Assembly: GCF_002007645.1 (NCBI RefSeq)
Contig: NZ_CP019791.1
Coordinates: 2,790,001-2,854,000, forward strand
DNA: 64,000 nucleotides
Source of the DNA: Anaerohalosphaera lusitana
GTDB taxonomy: Bacteria; Planctomycetota; Phycisphaerae; Sedimentisphaerales; Anaerohalosphaeraceae
Direction: 5' to 3'
A program made the position numbers and the translations under genes. This document shows, piece after piece, positions 31,124 through 40,626 of the stretch; positions within the stretch are counted from its first letter, which is position 1; each line of letters starts with the position of its first letter. The notes below the pieces were generated by a model, which was not told the DNA's origin, did not search any database, and saw nothing but the letters and a program-made list of their open reading frames with translations.

Positions 31124-32284
31124 CTAAATCCTTTTAGCCCTTACGCCGGTCGCACCCTTTGTAACCGGATTAGTGCCAATGACCCTCCTGCTTTTTGCTA
31201 TTTGAAAAACATTTGAACCCTTTGCAAATTCCTGGCAGGCCTGGGCATATGCCACGATGTTTTCCCAGGGCACCTCAGGCTCGAGCAGATGCGTCGGACA
31301 GCACAGCAGACCGCCCTTTTCACCGGCGATCTCCAGGTTTTGAAGCGTAACTTTTTTCACCTCTTCAGGAGTGCCAAACGGCATGGTTGTCTGCGTACCG
31401 ACAGTGCCGCTGAAAGAAAGGCGATCGCCGAATTCTGAGTGCAACTCTTTAAATGACATGCATTCGGGCTGGACAGGATTCAGCACGTCAATACCGGCTT
31501 CGATAAAGTCATTGATAAGCGGAGTCACATAACCGCATGTATGGTACTGGATGATAATGTCGGGCTTGATGTCTTTTGCAGCTTTTATTACTCTGGCCAA
31601 TCGGGGCTTCAGAAAGCTGCGGTAGAAGTCTTCGCTCATCATAAGGGAACTCTGCATGCCTACATCATCTCCAACTCTTATGACGTCCGCACCAAGGCGG
31701 GCGAATGTGGAAGTACGCACACATGCCAGTTCCGTAATCTTGTCCAGCAGCCAGACAGCCTTCTCATCTTCCATCGCCATGTCCATCATCAGCCTGGTCA
31801 TGTCGCGAAGGTACCAGGCCGTTTCCCAGATGGTACATTCCATCGCGGCGTAAACGGCCAGTCCCCTGCTGTGAACCGAATCGATCTTTTTTTTCAGTTC
31901 AGTTGTATCTGCTGCGGCGAAGTCGGGGTAAGGGTACGACTGAATCTGCTCCAGGCTGTCGAAAGAGGCCATCGGATGGTGCATGCGGGTCATATGAGCT
32001 GCTGCCTTACTGCCAGACTCATGCGCTATGCCCCATTCGTCGAATGTGACAGTGTTCTTGAATTCCTGGCCATAGAAACGACCCCAGTCAATTGACTGTT
32101 GGGCGGCAACACTGGGGAACTCGACCTCGCGCATGGGCAGTTCAAAGTAGTCCTGATAGGACAGGTCGCTTCCGGTTCGCTGTTTGAAAACTTCACAAAG
32201 CGAGGGGCACAGATAGAACTGCGATGGAACATAATCAAAACCCTGCCTGCGAAAGATACTTAGAAGATTCTCTCGAGCGTTCAC
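31124..32284 (-). CDS. URO-D family methyltransferase-like protein (1 of 4)
   Basis: A 386-aa cytosolic TIM-barrel protein of the uroporphyrinogen decarboxylase/MtaA superfamily. It lacks the RQAGRYMPEY signature of true HemE. It has HTCG near residue 250, the H-x-C pair used as zinc ligands in MtaA-type methylcobamide methyltransferases, and later LLCCPTH, which could give the third ligand. GTG start with AAAAGGAAA upstream. It lies between the giant LamG protein and an Ig-LamG-dockerin gene, apart from the other three URO-D genes. It may transfer a methyl group from a corrinoid or a methylated sugar product, but no corrinoid protein is in the window. Confidence 0.75.
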   Translation of the reverse strand: MNARENLLSIFRRQGFDYVPSQFYLCPSLCEVFKQRTGSDLSYQDYFELPMREVEFPSVAAQQSIDWGRFYGQEFKNTVTFDEWGIAHESGSKAAAHMTRMHHPMASFDSLEQIQSYPYPDFAAADTTELKKKIDSVHSRGLAVYAAMECTIWETAWYLRDMTRLMMDMAMEDEKAVWLLDKITELACVRTSTFARLGADVIRVGDDVGMQSSLMMSEDFYRSFLKPRLARVIKAAKDIKPDIIIQYHTCGYVTPLINDFIEAGIDVLNPVQPECMSFKELHSEFGDRLSFSGTVGTQTTMPFGTPEEVKKVTLQNLEIAGEKGGLLCCPTHLLEPEVPWENIVAYAQACQEFAKGSNVFQIAKSRRVIGTNPVTKGATGVRAKRI

Positions 32285-32361
32285 AATGTTTCCTTTTCAA
32301 GCAAAACCATAACTTCCAAACGCCGCGACCTGCGGCCGTAAAAGCAGTCACTCAAAAATTG

Positions 32362-32394
32362 AGCAGGCACGGTCGGGAGGGCCATGCCTGCTCC
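32362..32394 (-). terminator. Stem-loop terminator after the Ig-LamG-dockerin gene
   Basis: GAGCAGGCA (32362-32370) pairs perfectly with TGCCTGCTC (32386-32394). On the minus strand the hairpin is followed by AATTTTTGAG. It lies 24 bases after the stop of the gene at 32418, so it probably ends that transcript. Confidence 0.65.
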
Positions 32395-32417
32395 AACTAA
32401 TTCAAAATTGGCATAAT

Positions 32418-34262
32418 TTAGTTGCAGCTGCCAAAGCCGCTGTCAACGCCAGCGATTCGGCTGCAGTTGAGCCATTGAGAGGCAAATTCTGCAAAATCAG
32501 CAAGATTCACTTCACAGTCGTTATTGAAGTCATAGGTCAGCAGTGATGAATCTACGCAGATTACCTTTGTTGTCATAATCCCAAGGTAGTCCTGGGCGAT
32601 TTCTGCATCGGTTCTGGGGTAATTGTAAATCTTCACATCATCGAGAAGGCCGGTGTACTTACCTGCGCCGGCGGAACTTGCGGCCCCCATGGTCAGCGGA
32701 CTGTTATAATTGTCTGTCTGGGGAGTCGTAACGAAGTCACCCATGAATTCACCATCAAAGTAGTACTTGAACGTAGTAGTTGGGGCGTCATAGGTCAAAG
32801 TCGTAAGATGCCACTCGTTGTCCTCTGTCGCGCCTGCACCTGCACTGGCACCTAGAGCACCGGCACCGGTCGAAGCAAATGCGCTCCAATCACCACTTGC
32901 ATTCATCCAGTATGAAGCGTCTTTTGCAAGATATGTTTTATAGCTCTGGTCGGTGCTGACTTTGATCCAGGCGTTGACGGTAAGGCCGGAATCGAAGAAG
33001 TTGAAGTAGGTAGGAATGTCCGCCACGACAAAGGACGACCCGTCAAAACTTATAGCGCTGCTGCCTACAACACCAGTAACAAAAGCTGGGCTGCCGGTGG
33101 GGGTACAGACTATGCCTTCGACTTCATCGGTAAGATCGCCTTCAAAGTCCCAGTGCGCCTTGAGCCGCTTTATAGAAAGGATAGCAGCTCCGGATTCCTC
33201 GCCGCCGTACGCATTGCTTGCGTAACAGGTATAGCTACCTTCATCATCTTGTTGTACATCCAGAACTGACAAGGTATCCGTATTGGTGCCCGCATAAACG
33301 CCCGCTGTATCCGAAATTGCAATGCCATCCTTTTTCCATTGATAACTGGTGGCAGCCGAAGCCGTAACCGAGAACGTCGCCGTAGCTCCTGCGTCAACCA
33401 GCGTGTCTGCCGGATCATCAACTATTGTTGCGGGGCTTTTTGTGGTGAACTGCCAAACCGAACTGGGGTAAAGAATATCCTCAACGCTGTTGGGTTCCCG
33501 GCGAACGACCTGCCAGCTGTAGTCGGCATTCTCCACCAGGTTGGAAGCTGGTGCGTATTCGGTCGTCGAAACATTTTCGCGGAAGATCAGCTCTGTCCCG
33601 TCCGCGTCGGTCATGTAGACATCATATGTGTCATTCGGGCCGGCAATAGTCGAAGTCCACGAGAAGACCTGGTCCACCGGGACAGAGTTCGCGCCGTTTG
33701 CGGGAACGGGACTGGTAGGAGATTTTGAAAATACCTGGACGTAGTCAATATTTGAATAAAATTGTCCGTTAACCGCAACCTGCAGATATAGAGGTTCACC
33801 GGCAACGCCACCTGTGCCCGTGTTCAATTCCACGATATATTGGCTGATCGTGTCATTACCAGTAATAGTGGTGGCGGCAACTGAGTTTGCATCGGCGTAG
33901 TCAGGGCCTGTAAGCAGTGATATTGTAAAATCGGAAGCACTGCTGTTTCGCGATCCGTACCATGCTTCGACTATAAGGTCGGTATCAGGGTCATACGTGC
34001 CGATCTGCTGGGCGATAGTATAGCCATACCCGTCAATTATCTGGTTTCCCTTTACTGCCTCCGGATACCCACCGCCGTAAACGGTAAAAATATATCCTGA
34101 GTAGATCCAGTCCTGAGCACCAGTAAACCATCCGCCAGGTGACAACGCTGGCTGTTCAAAACTTTCGTTCTGAACAGGCGGATCAAAGAGTCCTGCCTGA
34201 GCCGTGCCGAGCATGGCAGTTATACCAAACAATATTGCGAGCATTCGAATCTTCTTCATCAT
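32418..34262 (-). CDS. Secreted N-module/Fn3/Ig/LamG/dockerin-like protein (pair A, non-catalytic)
   Basis: About 614 aa from ATG 34262, with AAGGAG just upstream; the earlier TTG at 34277 is unlikely. Signal peptide about 1-23 (ending TAQA). N-module about 24-190 (GLFDPPVQNESFE, QQIGTYDPDTDLIVEAWYG) is shared with the glycoside hydrolase at 35374. Then Fn3-like about 195-275, Ig-like about 275-364 (DEGSYTCYASNAYG), LamG about 370-550, and a dockerin-like end (DFNNDCEVNLADFAEFA, followed by SQWL). No catalytic domain. It probably binds the same glycan as its enzyme partner. A conserved 41-bp element lies 86 bases upstream of its start. Confidence 0.8.
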   Translation of the reverse strand: MMKKIRMLAILFGITAMLGTAQAGLFDPPVQNESFEQPALSPGGWFTGAQDWIYSGYIFTVYGGGYPEAVKGNQIIDGYGYTIAQQIGTYDPDTDLIVEAWYGSRNSSASDFTISLLTGPDYADANSVAATTITGNDTISQYIVELNTGTGGVAGEPLYLQVAVNGQFYSNIDYVQVFSKSPTSPVPANGANSVPVDQVFSWTSTIAGPNDTYDVYMTDADGTELIFRENVSTTEYAPASNLVENADYSWQVVRREPNSVEDILYPSSVWQFTTKSPATIVDDPADTLVDAGATATFSVTASAATSYQWKKDGIAISDTAGVYAGTNTDTLSVLDVQQDDEGSYTCYASNAYGGEESGAAILSIKRLKAHWDFEGDLTDEVEGIVCTPTGSPAFVTGVVGSSAISFDGSSFVVADIPTYFNFFDSGLTVNAWIKVSTDQSYKTYLAKDASYWMNASGDWSAFASTGAGALGASAGAGATEDNEWHLTTLTYDAPTTTFKYYFDGEFMGDFVTTPQTDNYNSPLTMGAASSAGAGKYTGLLDDVKIYNYPRTDAEIAQDYLGIMTTKVICVDSSLLTYDFNNDCEVNLADFAEFASQWLNCSRIAGVDSGFGSCN

Positions 34263-34347
34263 ACAACTCCTTCTCAAAAATGTTATTGAATTTGACGATA
34301 CACCTATTTCCGATATATACTACTATAGGAAGTCATCGGCTTTCCAG

Positions 34348-34388
34348 GAATACTGCAATCGGCCAAACAGATACGATTTTCGGCACAG
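34348..34388 (-). promoter_or_regulatory. Conserved 41-bp upstream element, copy A
   Basis: An ungapped 41-bp block matching 39224-39264 at 35 positions. The plus strand reads GAATACTG, then CGGCCAAA, ATACG and TTTTCGG. It sits 86 bases before the Ig-LamG-dockerin gene. The CGG-AAA and TTT-CGG halves form a loose inverted repeat, as in an operator. An AraC gene ends about 100 bases away at 34493. Confidence 0.6.
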
Positions 34389-34492
34389 GCTAATTGTCGG
34401 CGTAGATAAAATGTGGAACCGGGTACCTATTATTGCGGTAGATAAAAAGTAAAGCTTGCTTTTAGGCACCACAGTACCCTAATACGTATTTT

Positions 34493-35287
34493 TTACTTTT
34501 CAACTGTATCTGAAGGTCGCAATCCGAAATGCTCTTTGTATGCGTTACTGAAACAAAACGGGCTTGAAAACCCGAGTAGATGAGAAACCCTGCTAACCGA
34601 ATACCCCCTCCTGAGAAGATCTCTTGCGTGCTGCATCCGCAGTTTGTTGTAGAATATCTTTGGGCTTCTGCCGGTAATGCGTTTGAAAATCTTGCGAAAG
34701 TTGCGATCGCTCATGTTCGCAGCATCTGCCATCTCAGACACTGTCAAAGGTCTTTCCAGCCTTTCGTTCATCAAAGTGATTATCTTGTTAACGCAGTCAA
34801 GATACGGCTCGTTCTGCTGTCTGATCTGATGGTTCAATCCATATTCATAGAGAAGATAACAGAAACCCGCGGTCGCAAGCTTGCTGTACGCCGCGCCATA
34901 CGAGTGCAGGGATAAAAAAATCTGGTTCAGCCTTTCACCTTCGTCGGGAATGGGTAGGACCGTAAATGTTTGATCCATTACAAACTCAAATACATCGTGG
35001 GTGTCGAATTCAAACCACCAGAACCGCCATTTTTTATCAACACACCTGTACTCTGCAATTTCAGCAAAATCAAAAAAAAGCAGTGAATTTGCATCCGGGC
35101 TGAGTACTCTACCGTCTTTATAAATGACAGTTCCGCTACCGGTCAATGTACGGAGGGCAACTTTTCCACTACCGGCGTTTGGTTTTATGATGTAGCTGTT
35201 ATCAGCATCAACATACCAGACGCTGTGCAGACTCATACCACTAATTGCACTGTAGCTTTCCGGGCTTGATAGATACTCTTTAAACAT
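34493..35287 (-). CDS. AraC-family transcriptional regulator (pair A region)
   Basis: A 264-aa regulator with an N-terminal cupin-like sensing domain (about 1-150) and a C-terminal double helix-turn-helix (about 165-262), where VSEMADAANMSDRNFRKIF and VSRVSHLLGFSSPFCFSNAY are the two recognition units. The family usually binds a sugar and activates nearby catabolic genes. It stands between the shared-module enzyme (35374) and the Ig-LamG-dockerin gene (32418), both on the same strand, so it probably controls them. The 41-bp element between this gene and 32418 is a candidate binding site. Confidence 0.88.
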   Translation of the reverse strand: MFKEYLSSPESYSAISGMSLHSVWYVDADNSYIIKPNAGSGKVALRTLTGSGTVIYKDGRVLSPDANSLLFFDFAEIAEYRCVDKKWRFWWFEFDTHDVFEFVMDQTFTVLPIPDEGERLNQIFLSLHSYGAAYSKLATAGFCYLLYEYGLNHQIRQQNEPYLDCVNKIITLMNERLERPLTVSEMADAANMSDRNFRKIFKRITGRSPKIFYNKLRMQHARDLLRRGYSVSRVSHLLGFSSPFCFSNAYKEHFGLRPSDTVEK

Positions 35288-35373
35288 CTTCCGCCGAAAT
35301 TACTAAACAGATTACCGCCTGAATTATATCCGAGACGGTGCCACCAAGTAAAGGTAATTTTAACACAACAGAA

Positions 35374-38313
35374 CTATTCGGACATCTCAGAGGATGAGAA
35401 AACCACGTCCTTTAGCCTCTCTTTTGGGGTCACCTGCAGATCCTCGATTTGGCCGTTTTTACATGTTCCTTCTATAACCGTATTTTGAGCTGCGTGCAGT
35501 TTAAATTTGACATCCCATTCTTTGGGCCAGGCGGGCAGCAGCAACATTTTGCCATCATCTGTATTCTGCAAAAGCATTTCCTGAAGCGTCGACATCATGT
35601 TGCCTGGACCATCATGATCGGGGCACCAGTCGTGAGGCGATCCCATGTAACCGGGAAAGCGGAATTCAGGCAAAGGCCTTACCAGCGTATCGGTTCTAAC
35701 CATGCGAGTACGGCTGCGGATAACTACATCCTCTTTTGCACCTTTGGTCAGACCGAGACGGGCTGCAAGGATACCTGTCTGGTACCAGCATGAGTGCCCA
35801 GGATTGGGCATCTTCTTCCATGCATAGCGAGCCTCCTCAATGGGCTGATCGGTGATGTCAAGGCCGTAGATCCGGAAAGGAAAGACGGTATAGAGATCCG
35901 GAGCTTCGAAGTTAAAACGCTGGGGGTTGTACGACTCAGCATTATCAGGAAAGGTTCGGCCGTCGAGCTTGCGTTTGGGAATTGGCGGCAGAGAAGCCTG
36001 TATTTTCTTCCAATACTCGCGGTCCTCATCGGTTGTGACATTGGCAGGCAGAGCCAAAAGCCTTCTGCATATGTAATGAAGACCGGCAACCGAAGGCTGA
36101 TCATTGACGACATCAACCCAGTAGGTTTCGACGGCATGCGTAGGGGTGATACGAATGCGACCGTCATCATCCTTTGGAAATCGCGTATCATAAAACCGCA
36201 ATGATTCGGTGCACCATGGAATTACCTTGCTCTTGAGAAACTCAGTATTCTCAGTGTAGCGGCAGTAATCCAGAAGAACAACTCCGTATTCCAGGGCCTG
36301 CTGCCATATGTTGCGTGTGTAACCTTCGCTGTATTCCTCAGCACCCCAGCCGAAGTTACGCATTGCGGGCAAGCCAAACTCGCTCATACATTCCTGAAAG
36401 TAGATGCCCTCAGCGTTGTAGTATTGTTTGGCCCGGGCCTTAAAAATTTCGGCCTTGTCCAGGTAAAGTGAAAAGAAAGGCTTCATAAAGTCGAAACTGC
36501 CCTGCGCCATCTGCGGCAGGTACATGAATCTGACGTTCTGCCACCAGTAGTCAGTTCCATAAAAGCGGTAATCGGGGGTGGCACCGGTATCTCTGGGATC
36601 AGGGCCGTACCATGCGATTTTAGGATCTACAGTGAATATGCCGCCCTGGAAGTGAGCTGCATATTTTGAACGCATCTGACAGGCGTACTGAAACTTGCCC
36701 AGGACATATGCACGGGTAACTTCAAAAGCTGATTTGTCGGTCCCGCTGTTGTCGGAAATAAATATCCAGGAACGGTTCCAATAATCGTTCCACCATTTGC
36801 TTGTCCGGTCGATCGCAGTTTCAGGGGAAGGTGCAGTGGCGGCCAGTTTACGGATCTGGGTTTGCCATTCTTCAAGGGTCGGAGTCTGGGCGGCATGAGT
36901 TGTGACACGAAGTGTGAAATTCTTATCGGTTTTTTTGTTTCGAATCATGTTGTGGGCGATAACCTGTGCGCCTGCTTCAGAATCGAGAGATACACGCATG
37001 CCGAAGGTATTGTCTTTAAATGGGTCATTGATAATATCTGCATAATCCTCCATGTGCTGCCACTTAACGGCGAGTGGCACGATGGAATCCTCATTGCGGT
37101 GCCAAGTAGTTATAACGCCGGGTTCGGATATCCAGTCGCTCTGGTCCGCTGATTCGTACATCTCCACGGAGTCGGGGGCACCGGCAAACGTCCAACTGCT
37201 TATGCTGTTCATTGGTTCGTGCATATCGCGGCGATTTCCGATACGCCAGTTATAGATTGAGGTTGTAACCATAGTAGGCACCTCACATTCGGCTTTAACG
37301 TAGATCGTTGGAGAATCGCTGTCCACCAGAACCGAAAGTGAAACCTTCTGCCCTTCTCTGCCGGCCTCTATATCACAGCGGCCATCAATAAGCTTGAGTT
37401 CCTGGCGATATGGATAGCCCGTTCTAAAGGGGTTTGGATTGAGACTCAATCGTATCCGGCCGAGCTTGTAAAGTGTCATCGCTTCGGCCCAGGCGTCATT
37501 ACGCGAGACATAGAAGAGCAGGTCTCCGTCTTCTTCCACCCAGAGATTCATGCCAACATTACCGTTACCCAGCGGCACATTGCCTGTCTCATCCTGCGAC
37601 GGCGAGTCGAAGACGGTGTTGTAATCACCTATCAGTTGCCTAAGATCGTCGCTGAACTCTGTTTTAACAGGCTGTGCTTTGACGTTTGTCCTTGAAATGG
37701 TCGGAGCATCAGTGTGAACCTGAATAAAGTCCAGGTTGCCATATCTCTTGGGATCACCAGAAACCTGCAGGAACAGCGGATCGCCGGTAGTTCCCTGCGT
37801 AACTGTATTGAAGTCGATGGTAAACTTGTTGATTTTACTGGCTGCTGTGAGAGTTTTAGCCGCAATTATCTTAGCATCAGCATATGCCGGGCCAGCTAAT
37901 AATGCAACTGTCAACTCGGCTGAGTCATCAACCCGCGGGCCATACCATGCCTCAACTTGAAGATCAGTATCCGAAGTATACGTGCCGATCTGCTGGTATA
38001 TAGTATAATCGTACCCATCGATGAACTGACTGCCCATTGCCGCATTCGGGTAGCCTCCGCCCTGGTAAACTGTGAACAGCCGGCCGGGAGTTCCAAAAAC
38101 GGACCAGGGATTTCCAACCCCCTGACTCCAGCTCCCGGAGGATAATTCAGATTCCTCAAAGCTTTCATTCATTACTGCTGGATCGAAAAGCCCGGCCTTT
38201 GCAGCCGTAACACTTTCAGGTGCACTCAAAGCAGTGGATTGCAGTAGCAAAAATGCTATAGAAAACAAACAAAAATGCGTTAAAAAGCTGCGCGTGCATG
38301 CATTGGTTTTCAT
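35374..38313 (-). CDS. Secreted DUF5703-type glycoside hydrolase with shared N-module (pair A, enzyme)
   Basis: A 979-aa exported protein (signal peptide about 1-30). N-module about 40-205 is similar to that of the protein at 32418 (GLFDPAVMNESFE, QQIGTYTSDTDLQVEAWYG). Then a DUF5703-like beta-rich domain about 225-500 (GNGNVGMNLWVEEDGDLLFY, DAWAEAMTLYKLGRIRL), and an (alpha/alpha)6 catalytic region about 510-900, ending with LLPAWPKEWDVKFKLHA as in GH95-like enzymes. The family suggests an exo-acting glycosidase for a deoxy sugar or uronic residue; the substrate is not clear. No dockerin-like end. The acid/base residues are not assigned. Confidence 0.78.
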   Translation of the reverse strand: MKTNACTRSFLTHFCLFSIAFLLLQSTALSAPESVTAAKAGLFDPAVMNESFEESELSSGSWSQGVGNPWSVFGTPGRLFTVYQGGGYPNAAMGSQFIDGYDYTIYQQIGTYTSDTDLQVEAWYGPRVDDSAELTVALLAGPAYADAKIIAAKTLTAASKINKFTIDFNTVTQGTTGDPLFLQVSGDPKRYGNLDFIQVHTDAPTISRTNVKAQPVKTEFSDDLRQLIGDYNTVFDSPSQDETGNVPLGNGNVGMNLWVEEDGDLLFYVSRNDAWAEAMTLYKLGRIRLSLNPNPFRTGYPYRQELKLIDGRCDIEAGREGQKVSLSVLVDSDSPTIYVKAECEVPTMVTTSIYNWRIGNRRDMHEPMNSISSWTFAGAPDSVEMYESADQSDWISEPGVITTWHRNEDSIVPLAVKWQHMEDYADIINDPFKDNTFGMRVSLDSEAGAQVIAHNMIRNKKTDKNFTLRVTTHAAQTPTLEEWQTQIRKLAATAPSPETAIDRTSKWWNDYWNRSWIFISDNSGTDKSAFEVTRAYVLGKFQYACQMRSKYAAHFQGGIFTVDPKIAWYGPDPRDTGATPDYRFYGTDYWWQNVRFMYLPQMAQGSFDFMKPFFSLYLDKAEIFKARAKQYYNAEGIYFQECMSEFGLPAMRNFGWGAEEYSEGYTRNIWQQALEYGVVLLDYCRYTENTEFLKSKVIPWCTESLRFYDTRFPKDDDGRIRITPTHAVETYWVDVVNDQPSVAGLHYICRRLLALPANVTTDEDREYWKKIQASLPPIPKRKLDGRTFPDNAESYNPQRFNFEAPDLYTVFPFRIYGLDITDQPIEEARYAWKKMPNPGHSCWYQTGILAARLGLTKGAKEDVVIRSRTRMVRTDTLVRPLPEFRFPGYMGSPHDWCPDHDGPGNMMSTLQEMLLQNTDDGKMLLLPAWPKEWDVKFKLHAAQNTVIEGTCKNGQIEDLQVTPKERLKDVVFSSSEMSE

Positions 38314-38393
38314 TCAAATCCCTTCTGTGTTAATGAATTGCCGGATATTACGGCTATGTTGTAAAAGTATTAGTCAGAGCTATTTGGGAGTAG

Positions 38394-39155
38394 TTACCTG
38401 ATGCCGTCATACAGATCGTATTCGGCAGTAGCCTCCTTGCCCTTGACGTAGGTGATGTATTCGGTATGGCCATCAACAAAACACGTATTGTTGCCGTTTT
38501 CATCTACATCTCTAGGCTCAGTTCCGCGACCACTATTGTCATGGAATGACCAGCGAGGTTTATCTGTCCAGTTTGCCGGGCGCAAAGCATCTCTGACGAC
38601 GTCATACACGGGCCACTCAAAGACGAGCGGCGTATTAGAGGCACGCCTTACTTGACTCATTTTCGTGTACTTACTCACTGAAGTAAGAAACGCATTATAT
38701 TGATATGATGTACCGGTAGTTGTGTAATATGCCTGCCCATTATGGCGTGGTTCCCTATCTGTACCAAAAGGTGCAAACAGTTTACTATCGCCCTTAGGGT
38801 CGCTCGGACATATATAAACCGGATTGTCTTCAGGAAGATATTTATTTAGCGCCCGCTCATAAGGATTTGTATCCTTATTCCATGACCCCGGCAGATAACC
38901 ATAATCCCAGTCCATCGTCACTCCGCCCCAGCTGTAGAAAGAGCTCATGGGGCCACCTGGGCCAACATACAGCTTTCCATCGTTGTCAGCCGCATACAGG
39001 GCAAAAGCCTGACCATTTTGACGAATATTTGTCGCGCAGATTACTTTCTTAGCGTTCGCCTTGACTTTCCCCAGCGCTGGCATCATCACTGCCAACAGCA
39101 GTGCTATAATACTGATCACAACCAGTAACTCTATCAGGGTAAATGCTTTCTTCAT
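38394..39155 (-). CDS. Prepilin-type (H-X9-DG) pseudopilin, pair A
   Basis: A 253-aa protein with the class III prepilin signature MKKAFTLIELLVVISIIALL: cleavage after the short basic leader, Glu at +5, then the hydrophobic N-helix. The middle is a type II secretion/pilin-like globular domain with a C-terminal CFVDGHTEYIT as in H-X9-DG proteins common in Planctomycetes. It is processed by prepilin peptidase and probably joins a pseudopilus or surface fibre. It lies upstream of the pair A enzyme, with a 41-bp element 69 bases before its start. No secretion ATPase gene is in the window. Confidence 0.88.
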   Translation of the reverse strand: MKKAFTLIELLVVISIIALLLAVMMPALGKVKANAKKVICATNIRQNGQAFALYAADNDGKLYVGPGGPMSSFYSWGGVTMDWDYGYLPGSWNKDTNPYERALNKYLPEDNPVYICPSDPKGDSKLFAPFGTDREPRHNGQAYYTTTGTSYQYNAFLTSVSKYTKMSQVRRASNTPLVFEWPVYDVVRDALRPANWTDKPRWSFHDNSGRGTEPRDVDENGNNTCFVDGHTEYITYVKGKEATAEYDLYDGIR

Positions 39156-39223
39156 CTGCCTTTCACCTCGTTATCCGCGATATTGTAATCAACCACAATT
39201 CTACTTAAAACCCTGGAATCCGT

Positions 39224-39264
39224 GAATACTGAAACCGGCCAAAGACATACGTTTTTCGGAACAG
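39224..39264 (-). promoter_or_regulatory. Conserved 41-bp upstream element, copy B
   Basis: Matches 34348-34388 at 35 of 41 positions without gaps, at a similar distance (69 bases) from the pseudopilin start. Conservation in two unrelated intergenic regions points to a shared regulator or promoter. AT-rich segments about 25 bases further downstream in both copies could hold the -10 box. Confidence 0.6.
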
Positions 39265-39305
39265 AACTCTGATCCTCTCTCGTCGTACAGTCAAATTACC
39301 AGTAG

Positions 39306-40352
39306 TCAAGCATACAACCCACATCGTAAAACGGCATCGAACATTGCAAGAACATTTGCGACGGGCGTTTCTTCAAGAATGGTATCATGGCTTGCACCGG
39401 CAACATATCCGCTGCCGGGCATCATCGTATCGAGGACCTTCCGGGTGTCTTCAACCACGCCCTGTGTGTCTTTTTCGATCAGCGTGTGATGCGAGTCGAT
39501 TGCTCCATTGAAAACTATTTTGCTGCCAAATTCGAATTTGAGCTTTCGCATGTCCATGCCTCTGCAGGATGTCTGAACCGCGTGCAGACCATCCAGACCC
39601 GCCTCTATCATGCTGGGAATGAGCTCATATACGCCTCCGCAGCAGTGCAGCTGAGTTTTGAGGCCGTATGAATGGCCAAGGTCGCACAGCCGGGCTAGAT
39701 GTGGCACCATAAACCTGTCAAACATCTCGGGGCTCATCAGCGGACCGGTCTGGCTGCCGAAATCGTTGCCCATGAAGAAAATGTCTATTGCATCCGCCGC
39801 CGCATCGAACGTGCGTTTGCTCACTTCGAAATAGTAGTCGACAATGTGCTTGAGGATAGCATCAACCACTTCCGGCTCTGAATACATCTTGATGTAAAGG
39901 TTTTCCATGCCGACCAGGTCGATAGCATCGTGCCAGAAAGGCGACCAGTCACCGCCGAGTATGGCGAACCGACCGTCATATGCCTGGGCCGTCGACTTGA
40001 TCTTCGAGACGTCCATCCATGCAGGATCCGGCCAGGGATAGTTCTCGACATCCTCCAGCGTTGCCTCTGCCAGCGGATGGCTGAGCGGCTGGCCATAACC
40101 GTAACCCTCACGCTCGATGCCGAATGGTGTTCTGCAAATCGCCTTGGGATCGTCAAGCGGAAACTCGGGCCCTGCATAGTCAGCGAAGACCCGCCTGAAG
40201 TCATCCTTAAAACGAAGCCTCAACCCTTCATCGTCCAGCCCAAGTTCCTTTTTTGCCTTTTCCCAGAACTCAACAGAACTGCCGCACCAACAGGGAACCC
40301 GGTCAGGCAGCTCATGCTCAAAAACTGACAAAACCCGCTCACGTGATGTCAT
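39306..40352 (-). CDS. URO-D family methyltransferase-like protein (2 of 4)
   Basis: 348 aa from ATG 40352 (MTSRERVLSVFEHE), which has AAAGAG 6 bases upstream; the TTG at 40370 is less likely. Fold and motifs are those of the URO-D/MtaA superfamily. LHCCGGVYELIPSM carries the H-x-C pair typical of zinc-dependent methylcobamide methyltransferases. It is the last of three consecutive URO-D genes after rhaT, separated from the next by 274 bases with a hairpin. The substrate is unknown; with rhaT and rhaM it may act on a sugar-derived compound. Confidence 0.75.
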   Translation of the reverse strand: MTSRERVLSVFEHELPDRVPCWCGSSVEFWEKAKKELGLDDEGLRLRFKDDFRRVFADYAGPEFPLDDPKAICRTPFGIEREGYGYGQPLSHPLAEATLEDVENYPWPDPAWMDVSKIKSTAQAYDGRFAILGGDWSPFWHDAIDLVGMENLYIKMYSEPEVVDAILKHIVDYYFEVSKRTFDAAADAIDIFFMGNDFGSQTGPLMSPEMFDRFMVPHLARLCDLGHSYGLKTQLHCCGGVYELIPSMIEAGLDGLHAVQTSCRGMDMRKLKFEFGSKIVFNGAIDSHHTLIEKDTQGVVEDTRKVLDTMMPGSGYVAGASHDTILEETPVANVLAMFDAVLRCGLYA

Positions 40353-40465
40353 AAGAAACTCTTTAATCAATAATTCTCTCCATTTCTCGATGCCACCCTA
40401 AGATTCTATTCGTGCTTCCAACCTTTTGAAGAATCGTATTTCAGCTTCTGGGGTAGCAATCAAGT

Positions 40466-40497
40466 GGAGCTGGCCTGCCAAAAAACAGGCCGGCTCC
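40466..40497. terminator. Stem-loop between two URO-D genes
   Basis: GGAGC-T-GGCCTG (40466-40477) pairs with CAGGCC-G-GCTCC (40486-40497), with one G-U or mismatched pair and a loop of A residues (T on the minus strand). It may end or process the transcript downstream of the gene at 40627. A related hairpin with the same GGAGC edge is at 32362. No T-run follows, so termination is not certain. Confidence 0.4.
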
Positions 40498-40626
40498 AAT
40501 ACTGAAGTGAAGAGTGTGCTTATTAAAATAATCCGATGTTCAACTAATTGGTACCTTCCAAAATATCAGCCACCCTTTTTCCTTGCTCGCTCACATTTAA
40601 AAAAAATCAATTCTTCACCGTGTTGC

